Shown here: one piece after another, positions 1 to 8,088 of the stretch
Layout of the letters: every line of letters starts with the position of its first letter
Numbering within the stretch: the stretch's first letter is position 1
Source: CASFRF01 sp031549345
Lineage (GTDB): Bacteria; Verrucomicrobiota; Lentisphaeria; Victivallales; Victivallaceae
Assembly (NCBI GenBank): GCA_031549345.1
Contig: JAVBPY010000002.1
Span: forward strand, 186,001 to 250,000
Length of the DNA: 64,000 nucleotides
Direction: 5' to 3'
Translations under genes and position numbers: made by a program
The notes under the pieces: generated by a model
What the model was told of the DNA's origin: nothing
The model's input: the letters and a program-made list of their open reading frames with translations, nothing else
The model's database searches: none

Positions 1-482
1 TCCTTCCAACCGCGGCGTTCAAAATAACGCCGGTACATGCGAAGAAGCATCGAGGCCCAATCGCAGGACTCCGTCCCCCCCGCCCCTGCGTGAACCGAGA
101 AGTAGAAACCGTTCCGGTCGAATTTACCGGAGAGAAAGCTTACAATCTCGATACGGTCCAACTCCTTGCGAAGCCGGTAAAAAGTAATTTCCGCCTCGCG
201 CAGAAGCTCGTCATCTCCTTCGGCCAGCTCAATGTTGACGGTGAAGTCTTCGATATGCGCCTGCAGTTTCCTGTAAGGCTCGATCACGTTCCGGCAGGCG
301 CTCAGCGCGGCAACCGTTTTCTGTGCGGCTTCTTTGTGATCCCAGAAATCGGGGGCGCTCATTTTTTGTTCGATCGCGGCCATTTCTTCCAGGCGGTCGG
401 CGATCTTCAAATATTCTTCCAGGTGCCCGACACGCGCTCCCAGCTCTTCGTTTGCCTGTTTGAGTTCTTCCAATGTCATCAT
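1..482 (-). CDS. prfB: Peptide chain release factor 2 (RF2), N-terminal part, cut by window edge
   Basis: RF2 releases the finished peptide at UGA and UAA stop codons. My own translation of the minus strand from the ATG at 482 gives 160 residues: an N-terminal helical domain (LEEYLKIADRLEEM), then PDFWDHKEAAQK and the family signature AGAGGTESCDWASMLLRMYR, typical of the RF2 PCRF domain. The GGQ and SPF motifs lie beyond the edge. Two ATGs (482 and 479) are tandem; the first was chosen. An AAGG at 497-500 inside the end of the upstream lipoprotein gene is a loosely spaced ribosome site. No in-frame UGA occurs near codon 25, where E. coli prfB has its programmed frameshift; the aligned stretch EEYLKI reads straight through. 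It is the last visible gene of the minus-strand Tad/FHA run, 9 bp after the lipoprotein gene. Confidence 0.93.
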   Translation of the reverse strand, partial: MMTLEELKQANEELGARVGHLEEYLKIADRLEEMAAIEQKMSAPDFWDHKEAAQKTVAALSACRNVIEPYRKLQAHIEDFTVNIELAEGDDELLREAEITFYRLRKELDRIEIVSFLSGKFDRNGFYFSVHAGAGGTESCDWASMLLRMYRRYFERRGWK

Positions 483-491
483 TCTAATCAA

Positions 492-1814
492 TTATTCCTT
501 GTTTTCCAGGCGCTTGATGTACGCCAGATTGCTTTTGTTGTGGTACTCGGTAATGGACGGCTCCGGACTGAAGGTGATCGTATCGTCTCCCTCGGCCCGC
601 AAGACGCCGATGTAAACACGGCCATCGGAGCGGAGTTTTATTTCGGCGTTCGCAACCCATAATTCCAGCGGAGCGGGGCGCGTTATCCGCCCTTTTTCCA
701 CCTTGACCCGAAGGCGAACACGTTCGGGAACCGCCCGCCGGTGCATCGCGACAATTTCATATTCTCCGGGTTCCAGATTGGGAATCTCCATCACTTTGCC
801 TATAAACTCCGTTTCGCCGCGCGGCGATTCGCCGATTTTTTTCCCGTTCAGAAAAACCGTTGCACCGGGCGGATTGACCACAAGCTCAATACCCCCGGAG
901 CTTTTTTCCAGATCAAACGAAAGATTCGCGCGGTTGCCGGGGACAATTTCCACTTCCTTTTCCTGCGCGATAAAGCCGGGATGCGATACGTTTACCATAT
1001 AATGCCCGGTATCCAACTCTTCGATCTCCAGCGGCGTCGAACCGTACCCCTTGCCGTTCAGGCGGATCAACGCGCCGGCGGGAGCGGAATCCACCTTCAA
1101 ACTGCCGGGCTGCAATTGAAATTTATGCGCATACGCCAAACGGCGATCGCGGACAATGGTGATCGTATCTTCCCGCGTACGGAATCCGGATTTTTCCAGG
1201 CGGAGGCGGTACGTGCCTTCTTCCAATGAGCCTTGGAACGGCGTGTCGCCCTGGAGAACATCGTTCAGGTACAGTTTGCCCGCCTCCGGTTCCGTCGTCA
1301 GGGCGAGTTGGCCCACGTTTGAATTCAAAGAAATGAGCATTTCCTGCGGGCGCATATCGCGCAATTCCTCTTCCACAACGCGCGGCGTCGTACCGGGTTT
1401 TTCCGTCCGGAAAACATATTTCCCGAACGAGAGCCCGGTCAAAACAAGCGGTGTTGTGCCGCGCAAATCATCCCCGGTGAAAATTTTCACCCCGGATGGC
1501 TCGCTGCTTATCAAAAGCGTGGCCGTCTCTTTTTTAAGCTCGACCGACGCGGTTCCGGTACGCCCTGTCTCCACGGAAACTACGCGCCACTCCGGACGGT
1601 GTCCTGGCAGGGAAAATTTAACAAGGTAACTCCCGGGAGGCACCTGGAACGAACCGGGGGCCTTGCCGAAGTCCTTTCCGTTGATCGCGAGCAACGCACC
1701 CGCCGGAGTGGATTTCAATTCCAGGCGTCCCCGGAGATCGGGAGCCGGCTTTTTGCACCCGCCGGAAAAAAGCAACGCACCCGCCAAAAGGAGGAGAAAG
1801 AAAAATCTGCTCAT
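492..1814 (-). CDS. PEGA-domain lipoprotein
   Basis: Predicted surface or periplasmic lipoprotein of 440 residues. The N-terminus is a lipoprotein signal with lipobox LFSGGC (lipidated Cys at about residue 20). The rest is a chain of roughly five PEGA-like units, recognisable by recurring patterns such as STPAGALLAINGKDFG, SEPSGVKIFTGDDLRG, SAPAGALIRLNGKGYG and NPPGATVFLNGKKIGE. PEGA domains are small beta folds thought to bind surface-layer or cell-envelope partners. The start codon overlaps the stop of the upstream FHA gene by one base (TGATG), so the two are probably translationally coupled. The last 60 residues differ in character (ELWVANAEIKLRSDGRVYIG). The exact partner is unknown; the Tad context suggests an envelope role. 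Confidence 0.8.
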   Translation of the reverse strand: MSRFFFLLLLAGALLFSGGCKKPAPDLRGRLELKSTPAGALLAINGKDFGKAPGSFQVPPGSYLVKFSLPGHRPEWRVVSVETGRTGTASVELKKETATLLISSEPSGVKIFTGDDLRGTTPLVLTGLSFGKYVFRTEKPGTTPRVVEEELRDMRPQEMLISLNSNVGQLALTTEPEAGKLYLNDVLQGDTPFQGSLEEGTYRLRLEKSGFRTREDTITIVRDRRLAYAHKFQLQPGSLKVDSAPAGALIRLNGKGYGSTPLEIEELDTGHYMVNVSHPGFIAQEKEVEIVPGNRANLSFDLEKSSGGIELVVNPPGATVFLNGKKIGESPRGETEFIGKVMEIPNLEPGEYEIVAMHRRAVPERVRLRVKVEKGRITRPAPLELWVANAEIKLRSDGRVYIGVLRAEGDDTITFSPEPSITEYHNKSNLAYIKRLENKE

Positions 1815-3238
1815 CAGCGCTTCCTCGATTGATTCAAATAATTATCCAGCTTGAACAAAGATCCGCGCGCACGATCGTACTCGAGCGAGTCGGGATCCGT
1901 CAGTTCCATAATTTTCACGTATACCTGCCGCAAGAGGTCGAATTCCTTCAAACTGAGAAGACGGGAACGTTCGCGATCCAGTTCCTCAAGCTGCTGCTTG
2001 CGTATCAGCTTCGCCTCTTCCAAACGTTTCCTGGCGCGATCCCAAAGTTGCGGTTTGGGCGAGAACTGCTCCAGATAGCGCACCGCGACCTGGTAACGGA
2101 GAATCGCTTTGGGCAAATTCCCCAACGAGGCTTCGCGGTTGGCAAACAAATCCTCCGCCTTCTCGAAACTTTCCTCCGCCTGCTTCCGCAGCTGCTGGGG
2201 TGTCAGCGCGATGGTTTGCAAACCGTAGCCGTCCGCGAAGGTGTTGATGGCGAACTCAATGTCCTCAAACGCCTTGGGGGCGAAATTATTCACGACTTCC
2301 ACGCGGTTGTAGTCTTTCCCGTTCGCTCCGACAAGGAGGCGGCGGTTTTGTTCGTTGTTCACGGAATTGCCCGCCGGCGGCGCCGCAAGCGAGAAGAAAC
2401 CGCTGCTTTGCAGGGCATTTTTAATGTCTTCCAGCGCGGCCTGCCCCACTTGCTTCACCTCGTGCCGGAAGTGCCGCTTCGACTTGAGGTCGTCGATCAA
2501 AAAGAGCGCCTGTCCGTTCTCCACCGTGAGCTGGAAGTAGAACACATTGTCCTCGGCGACAAGTTCCTTTTCATAATGCAGAAGAAAACGGGAGGGGTCG
2601 AGCACAGCGTTCGTTGGGTCCGTCGGCTCTCCCTGGGGCTTTTTTGCCTCCAAAAACTTGAATGCGAGCGCCAACGCGACAATAACCAGCGAAAAAGACA
2701 ACGTATAAAAAAGTTTATTGTGGAACGAGCCGCGCCGTGAAGCGGGCGCAGTTTCCGCCGCGGCCTCTTTTTTCTTCTCGTCCTTCTTGGGACGGAAAAG
2801 ACCGCCCTCCTGAAGCGCTTCGCGCAAGTCTTCGGGTGCGGAGGGGGAAACCGGCTCCGGCAGGGGAGCAATCGGCACCGTCCGATCCAGCGTTGTCGCC
2901 GGAGAAGTTTCCGGTTCCAACGGCGTAAAAACCACCGGAGAAGCCATCGCCGCCAAGTCAGACACGCGCAGCGATTGATTCCCGATAAACACCACATCGC
3001 CATCGTGCAACTCCATGGCGGCCTCGATCCGCACACCATTCAGCGCAATCCCGTTGGTGCTCCCCAAATCCTCCACCATCCAACGGCTTCCGTTGCGCCG
3101 AAAACGCCCGTGATAACGGGAAACACCCTCCGTTGGCAACACAATCTGGTTGTCCGGCTCCCGGCCGATGGTAATCAGGCTCAGAGCCAAATCCAGCTCC
3201 TCTCCCTCCCGAACACCGCTGATAAATGTTATTTTCAT
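1814..3238 (-). CDS. FHA-domain membrane protein with helical C-terminal domain
   Basis: 474 residues. Residues 1 to about 95 form an FHA domain (phosphothreonine-peptide binding): GREPDNQI, SRYHGRF and DLGSTNGIALNG carry the conserved Gly-Arg, Ser-x-x-His and Ser-Thr-Asn-Gly signatures. A Pro/Ala-rich linker follows, then one membrane segment near residue 180 (LFYTLSFSLVIVALALAF). The outer part, about residues 210-470, includes a long charged helical region (KQAEESFEKAEDLFAN onward) that looks TPR- or coiled-coil-like. The layout, cytoplasmic FHA then one span then an extracytoplasmic helical domain, suggests relay of a phosphorylation state across the membrane. It lies between tad genes and the PEGA lipoprotein. 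A PP2C phosphatase sits at 59860-60612, but no Ser/Thr kinase is seen in the window. Confidence 0.8.
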   Translation of the reverse strand: MKITFISGVREGEELDLALSLITIGREPDNQIVLPTEGVSRYHGRFRRNGSRWMVEDLGSTNGIALNGVRIEAAMELHDGDVVFIGNQSLRVSDLAAMASPVVFTPLEPETSPATTLDRTVPIAPLPEPVSPSAPEDLREALQEGGLFRPKKDEKKKEAAAETAPASRRGSFHNKLFYTLSFSLVIVALALAFKFLEAKKPQGEPTDPTNAVLDPSRFLLHYEKELVAEDNVFYFQLTVENGQALFLIDDLKSKRHFRHEVKQVGQAALEDIKNALQSSGFFSLAAPPAGNSVNNEQNRRLLVGANGKDYNRVEVVNNFAPKAFEDIEFAINTFADGYGLQTIALTPQQLRKQAEESFEKAEDLFANREASLGNLPKAILRYQVAVRYLEQFSPKPQLWDRARKRLEEAKLIRKQQLEELDRERSRLLSLKEFDLLRQVYVKIMELTDPDSLEYDRARGSLFKLDNYLNQSRKR

Positions 3239-3246
3239 CCGGTCCC

Positions 3247-3672
3247 CTACTCTTCGATTATTCCATTTCCGCCGAGAACCGCGGAGGAGGCCGCATGGAC
3301 CAATTCCTCCAACGCTTCCGTGGTTAAATTCGCATTCAAATTGATCCTATGCCCGATTTCGCAACCATTTTCCAGAATGGTTCCGCACGGGAGCTCGATG
3401 GCTGTTTTTGCGCCGCGCGCACGCAGAAGCGGTCGCCATGGAGCCGCCGCGGAAAACAGCCCGCACACAATCAAATCGTAATCCAGAAACACCACATCAA
3501 TCCGCGCTGTCATAAAAAACGTGTGCACACTCCCGCAACGCGGAAAAACCATCGCGTCGAAAGGCGCATTCTTAAAATCGCGGCCGATCATCCCGCGCAG
3601 ACGTTCCCACGACCGCAGGGCAAAGCGTGGATTTTGGGCAAGGTAACGCCGCGTGTCCACGTTGAAAATCAT
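3247..3672 (-). CDS. DUF192 family protein
   Basis: 141 residues. The central pattern CGSVHTFFMTARIDVVFLD is the DUF192 signature (usually C-x-x-x-HTFFM-x-x-x-IDVVFLD); the fold is a small beta barrel of unknown biochemical function. The family often occurs near pilus or secretion genes, as here. The ATG overlaps the tadC stop by four bases (ATGA), so it is translationally coupled to tadC, with 8 bp to the following FHA gene. No signal peptide is visible, unlike many DUF192 proteins. I am confident of the family, not of the role. Confidence 0.8.
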   Translation of the reverse strand: MIFNVDTRRYLAQNPRFALRSWERLRGMIGRDFKNAPFDAMVFPRCGSVHTFFMTARIDVVFLDYDLIVCGLFSAAAPWRPLLRARGAKTAIELPCGTILENGCEIGHRINLNANLTTEALEELVHAASSAVLGGNGIIEE

Positions 3673-4562
3673 TTAAAGAACCTCGCCACCTGCATGCCGA
3701 TCGGGACGCCCAAGATGATGAACACCGTCGGAAGAATAAAAATGACGATCGGGAAAATAATCTTCACCGGTGCTTCATTCGCCAGTTTTTCCGCGCGCGT
3801 AAAACGCTTATTCCGGAGGGCATCCCCCTGAATCCGGAGGAGGTGGGCAATGCTGACCCCCATCTCTTCCGCCTGAATCACAGCATTAAGCGTGGATGTA
3901 AGATCCGGTTGGCGCACACGTTGCGCCATATCGCGCAACGCGTCGGTCCGCTTCTTCCCAAGCTGAATCTCCTGGAACGTCCGTAAAAATTCTTCTCCCA
4001 GCGAATCGAGCCTGCGCCGTGCGAGGATGTCGCGCAGTGAGGAAATGAAGTCTTTCCCCGCCTCCACCGACAACGTCAGCAAGTCGAGCATGTTCGGCAG
4101 CGCCTTCAGAATCGAAAGGTGGCGTTTGTTGATCCTTCCGGTCAGCCATGCTCCCGGATAAATGGAAATCACGGTGGAAAGCAGCAGCCCGTACAGTGTG
4201 TATTTTCCAAGCATGCAGAGAAATAAGAGCAATGTCCCGGCGAGAATGGCCGCCAGACGCAAAGAAACAAAATCGGCGGCACTGAACGTATCGGCATACC
4301 CCGCCATCGCAAGCCGCACGCCGTCGGCCTGCCGCATTCCGGCGCAGAGGTTGCCGCGCGCCATCTTCCGTGTGTAGAACATGAACGGAAAGAGCAACCG
4401 GAAAAGGATCGGAATGCTCCGCCGCGCCGCTTCATCCATGTCCGCGCTCCCGCCTTGCACCGCCGTTTCGCGTAGTTGCCTGAACAGCCAGAAAAAGAAC
4501 AACGCCGTTGAAATTCCGGCAAAGAGCGAGGCAAGGAGGACAACAATCCGATTTATATCCAT
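3669..4562 (-). CDS. tadC: Tad pilus assembly inner-membrane protein TadC (T2SS F family)
   Basis: 297 residues. Hydrophobic segments occur at about residues 5-28, 105-140 and 270-295, flanking a cytoplasmic helical domain with the T2SSF hallmark (LPNMLDLLTLSVEAGKDF, then TLNAVIQAEEMGVSIAHLLR). Proteins of this family form the inner-membrane platform on which the CpaF ATPase extrudes or assembles Flp-type pili. It follows tadB by 12 bp and overlaps the DUF192 gene by 4 bp, so it is part of one transcription unit. It pairs with TadB, as in canonical Tad loci. Confidence 0.87.
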   Translation of the reverse strand: MDINRIVVLLASLFAGISTALFFFWLFRQLRETAVQGGSADMDEAARRSIPILFRLLFPFMFYTRKMARGNLCAGMRQADGVRLAMAGYADTFSAADFVSLRLAAILAGTLLLFLCMLGKYTLYGLLLSTVISIYPGAWLTGRINKRHLSILKALPNMLDLLTLSVEAGKDFISSLRDILARRRLDSLGEEFLRTFQEIQLGKKRTDALRDMAQRVRQPDLTSTLNAVIQAEEMGVSIAHLLRIQGDALRNKRFTRAEKLANEAPVKIIFPIVIFILPTVFIILGVPIGMQVARFFK

Positions 4563-4574
4563 GAATCCCCTCCC

Positions 4575-5465
4575 CTACACGTCGATCGTGGTGATTTTAC
4601 GGATAACCAGGTAGCCGCAAAGCAGCAGCACCCCGGAGAGAACCAGTGCGACAATGCCGATGCCCGTGGAAAATGCCGACATCATCTCCGGCATAATCTT
4701 GAACATGGCAAACAGCAAAACAATCGGCATAAGAGAGATAATCAACGCCTGCATGCGCCCCATGGAGGTCATGGCGTGAAGTTTGTTTGTAATGCGCAAC
4801 CGCTCACGGATCAACGAGGCCAAACGCTCCAGCGTGGCGGTCAGCTCGCCGCCGGTCTGGCGCGCGGTGATGATCGCGGTGGAAACAAGCTCGAAATCTT
4901 CCGATCCCAGGCGGCGGTTCATGTTGTCCAACGCAGTTTCCAGCGGAACGCCGAGGCGGATTTCCTGAAGAAGGAGGCGAAATTCAACGGAAATCGGGTG
5001 CCGGTTTTCCCCCGCGACCTCCTCCAGCGCCTGGTTGATGCTGAACCCGGCCTTGAGTGCGCTGGACATGGAGCCAAGGGCATCCTCCAGCTGCGCATTG
5101 AAGCGCTGAAGGCGCCGTTTACGCAACATTTTCAAGACCTGCCGGGGCAGAAAAAAAACAATGACGGCCAGAATCGCTCCGAGCACCATGCCGATTTTCC
5201 AGCCGCCGCTGTTGCCGATACTCGCAATGAGGGTGCTCCCCAGGAACGCCAGCGCGGAAAGCCCCAGGCTCAAATCGAGGATCCGGTTGGCGGGCATCTG
5301 AATCAGAACGTCGTCCAGCTCCACGGTGGCCTCCTCCAGATACCTGGAGCGGAAGCGGATCGAAACGTAGGAAACAAAATCGATCACCACATACGCCGCC
5401 ATGCCGATGCTCAGCATCGCCAGAACACTGGGAAAAACAGGATGACTGAGGAAAAAATCCATCAT
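4575..5465 (-). CDS. tadB: Tad pilus assembly inner-membrane protein TadB (T2SS F family)
   Basis: 296 residues from the first of two tandem ATGs at 5465. That start overlaps the cpaF stop by four bases (ATGATG over TGA). An open frame extends further upstream, but it is a shadow of cpaF and is not used. Membrane segments lie near the N-terminus (VLAMLSIGMAAYVVIDFVSYV), around residues 65-110 and at the C-terminus. The T2SSF core is seen in QLEDALGSMSSALKAGFSINQALEEV and STAIITARQTGGELTATLERLA. With TadC it should form the membrane platform for the CpaF motor. Confidence 0.87.
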   Translation of the reverse strand: MMDFFLSHPVFPSVLAMLSIGMAAYVVIDFVSYVSIRFRSRYLEEATVELDDVLIQMPANRILDLSLGLSALAFLGSTLIASIGNSGGWKIGMVLGAILAVIVFFLPRQVLKMLRKRRLQRFNAQLEDALGSMSSALKAGFSINQALEEVAGENRHPISVEFRLLLQEIRLGVPLETALDNMNRRLGSEDFELVSTAIITARQTGGELTATLERLASLIRERLRITNKLHAMTSMGRMQALIISLMPIVLLFAMFKIMPEMMSAFSTGIGIVALVLSGVLLLCGYLVIRKITTIDV

Positions 5466-7183
5466 CCCCCCCGTACCGGTTTGAAAATGGAAATATCCAG
5501 CGGCAGATTGGCCCGTTCGATCTCTTCCATAAAACTCGGAACGCCCCCTGTTGGCACATGCTCGCCGACGATTCTGTTTTCCGCGTCCCAACCGCGATGC
5601 CGGAAAACGAACAAATCCTGCATCGTGATGATGTCGCCTTCCATTTTTGTGATTTCACTGACGTGCGTGAGCTTACGGGAACCGTCGCGCTCGCGGCTGA
5701 TTTGCACAACCAGGTGGACGGCCGAAGCGATCTGTTCGCGGATCGCCCGCAACGGCAGATCGAACCCGGCCATGAGAACCAGCGTTTCCAGGCGTGAAAG
5801 AGCATCGCGCGGGGTGTTGGCATGAATGGTCGTCAAACTCCCGTCGTGCCCGGTGTTCATCGCCTGGAGCATATCGAGCGCCTCGCCGCCGCGGCACTCG
5901 CCGACAACGATGCGGTCCGGACGCATACGCAAAGAGTTGCGGACAAGATCGCGGATTGTTACCTCGCCACGCCCCTCCACGTTGGGGGGACGCGACTCCA
6001 GACGCACCAGGTGTTCCTGGTTGAGCTGCAATTCCGCCGCGTCCTCGATGGTTACAATGCGCTCGCGGTTCGGCAAAAAAGAGCTCAGCACGTTCAGGAA
6101 CGTCGTCTTCCCGGAGCCGGTGCCGCCCGAAATAAGAATATTTTTTCGCACCTTCACGCAGACATCCAGAAATTCCATGATTTCCCGGGAAACCGACCCG
6201 AAGCGCACCAGATCGTTGGCGACAAGGGGTTTTTTGGAAAACTTACGGATCGTGATTGTCGGCCCCACCAGCGAAAGCGGGGGAATCACCGCGTTCACGC
6301 GGGAGCCGTCCGGCAAGCGCGCATCCACCATGGGGGAACTTTCGTCGATACGCCGCCCCAGGGGTGAAACAATCCGCTCGATGGCGGCGAGGACCTGGTT
6401 GTTGTCGGCGAAAGCTGTGTCGGTCCGGTACAGGACACCTTTTTTTTCCGCGTACACGTGTTCCGGACCGTTCACCATTACTTCGGTAATCTCGTCCAGG
6501 CCAAGCATGTATTCCAGAGGACCAAGACCGATGGCCTCCTGCAAAAGTTCCCGCTCCAGAACTTCGATCTTCACCGAATTCGGCAATTGAACGGTAAGCT
6601 GCGAGAGAATTTCGCGGATCATCTCCGCCGCCTTCTTCTCCAGCTCCTTCCCCGTTATGCCTGCGACGGCGAGCTTTTTAAGGTTCAGGCGTACCAGAAG
6701 CTCCTTGTGCGCGTGCTTTTTGATCTCCTGCAAAAGGGGACGCGCCTCCGGGGGGACGTTGGAAATTTTCAGAACCGGTATCCGCTCTTTCCCCTGCCCG
6801 TCCAAACGCGGCGCAGCCGAAACCGGCGCGGACGGCGCTTTCGCCGGCGGCGCGGAAGACGCGGCGGCAACAGGACTATTCGTACCGGAAACAACCTGAA
6901 AGGTCAGAAGCGCTTTGCCTACTTGTATTTGATCGCCGGGGCGCAGTTCGCACGGCTCGTGGGCAAAGAGAAGACGCCCGTTGACCATGGTACCGTTGCT
7001 GCTGCCCAAATCCATAATCACCAACGTCCCCTGCCGCACGACAAGCTGCGCGTGGCGCCCGGAAATTTCCGGACGCTCCAGGCGTATCTGGCATTCGGCG
7101 GCGCTGCCGACGAGGTACGCCCCCGCGTTCAGCTGGGCCGCCACGCTGTTCTGGTTGGGTTGCTTGATTTGAAGCTGGATCAT
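5462..7183 (-). CDS. cpaF: CpaF/TadA secretion ATPase with N-terminal FHA domain
   Basis: 573 residues. About residues 20-95 are an FHA domain (SGRHAQLVV, DLGSSNGTMVNG). An Ala/Pro-rich linker (about 100-130) leads to a CpaF-type secretion ATPase. DEITEVMVNGP at about 230-240 is the family's N-terminal motif. The Walker A loop GGTGSGKTT is at 353-361, followed by IEDAAELQL (Asp box), RPDRIVVGECRGGEALDM (Walker B) and GHDGSLTTIHAN (His box). The motor is therefore predicted to be active. The FHA fusion suggests control by binding a phosphothreonine partner. The gene sits 10 bp after cpaB and overlaps tadB. Confidence 0.92.
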   Translation of the reverse strand: MIQLQIKQPNQNSVAAQLNAGAYLVGSAAECQIRLERPEISGRHAQLVVRQGTLVIMDLGSSNGTMVNGRLLFAHEPCELRPGDQIQVGKALLTFQVVSGTNSPVAAASSAPPAKAPSAPVSAAPRLDGQGKERIPVLKISNVPPEARPLLQEIKKHAHKELLVRLNLKKLAVAGITGKELEKKAAEMIREILSQLTVQLPNSVKIEVLERELLQEAIGLGPLEYMLGLDEITEVMVNGPEHVYAEKKGVLYRTDTAFADNNQVLAAIERIVSPLGRRIDESSPMVDARLPDGSRVNAVIPPLSLVGPTITIRKFSKKPLVANDLVRFGSVSREIMEFLDVCVKVRKNILISGGTGSGKTTFLNVLSSFLPNRERIVTIEDAAELQLNQEHLVRLESRPPNVEGRGEVTIRDLVRNSLRMRPDRIVVGECRGGEALDMLQAMNTGHDGSLTTIHANTPRDALSRLETLVLMAGFDLPLRAIREQIASAVHLVVQISRERDGSRKLTHVSEITKMEGDIITMQDLFVFRHRGWDAENRIVGEHVPTGGVPSFMEEIERANLPLDISIFKPVRGG

Positions 7184-7193
7184 CGGAAAACCC

Positions 7194-7985
7194 TTATTGG
7201 CGCAACCGATTCTGGAGGCGGTGCGTATTGTATTCGGGAATCAGTTGATTCAAGCGCGCAAAGTCGACCTGCCGGATGGTTTTGTCGTCCAGAACAACCC
7301 GGTCGTCGTAGTTGCGCAGCGCTAGGCTCAGGCGGCCTTTCTGGCTGGCGAAAATCAGGAGTTCGGCTTCGTTCGGGTACACAAGGAGCGTTACGGTCGC
7401 GTAGTTGGCGCGCCCGGAAGCATCGGCGCTGTAATTCTCCCAACGGCTCCCGACGGCCAACACCTTCACGTTCTGCAGCATGGTCATGGTTACAGTGTCG
7501 ATCGCCGAATCGCCGCGCGCTTCCGGAAAACGGAAGGTGCCGATGATGTCCACGTCGTCATTCGGCTTCACAAGGTTGTTGATGGCCGCGACCATGTCCA
7601 CGGGAATCGAAACCGCGCGCATGCCTCGCTGAATTTTCCGCGTGAATCCCTGCTGTTGCGAAAGCGGCTTCAAGTCGGAATACTGAAGCGTGTGCCCCGC
7701 GCTCAACGTGGTTTCCAATTGGCGGCCCACATACATTTCGTACTGCCGCCAGGGAATTTCACGCGAAGAGACATCCCCCGCGCGGCTCCTCTTTACCTCA
7801 TAACGGGCGATATGGTCGCGCTTGAGTTCTTCCCCGGCTGTAACGTTGCGCGTCAAGCGGATCAGATAGGCGGTTTCAAGGTCGCCGAGGGCCTTGCGTT
7901 TTTCCGATTCGATCTGCTGGTATGCAAGAACAAAAGCGAGGAAACCGAAAAACAACGCGCCGAGCAATAAAAATTTTTGCTTCAT
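7194..7985 (-). CDS. cpaB: Flp pilus assembly protein CpaB/RcpC
   Basis: 263 residues. An N-terminal membrane anchor (FLLLGALFFGFLAFVLAY) is followed by an SAF-like domain (LIRLTRNVTAGEELKRDHI, AGHTLQYSDL) and the RcpC/CpaB core (RGMRAVSIPVDMVAAINNLV, PNDDVDIIGTF). CpaB proteins are periplasmic and work with the outer-membrane secretin CpaC. No secretin, Flp pilin, prepilin peptidase or CpaE gene is found in this window. This is the first gene of the minus-strand run. The 103 bp upstream (7986-8088) contain only a weak promoter-like arrangement (TGGAAA, 16 bp, TATATT on the minus strand). Confidence 0.88.
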   Translation of the reverse strand: MKQKFLLLGALFFGFLAFVLAYQQIESEKRKALGDLETAYLIRLTRNVTAGEELKRDHIARYEVKRSRAGDVSSREIPWRQYEMYVGRQLETTLSAGHTLQYSDLKPLSQQQGFTRKIQRGMRAVSIPVDMVAAINNLVKPNDDVDIIGTFRFPEARGDSAIDTVTMTMLQNVKVLAVGSRWENYSADASGRANYATVTLLVYPNEAELLIFASQKGRLSLALRNYDDRVVLDDKTIRQVDFARLNQLIPEYNTHRLQNRLRQ

Positions 7986-8088
7986 ACCGATCCTTATTCT
8001 AAGTACCCTGCTATAAGATATCTTTCTTCAGAATATATCCCCGTTTTGATGCATTTCCACATGTTTCAGCGTTTTTTTCAGAGATTCC

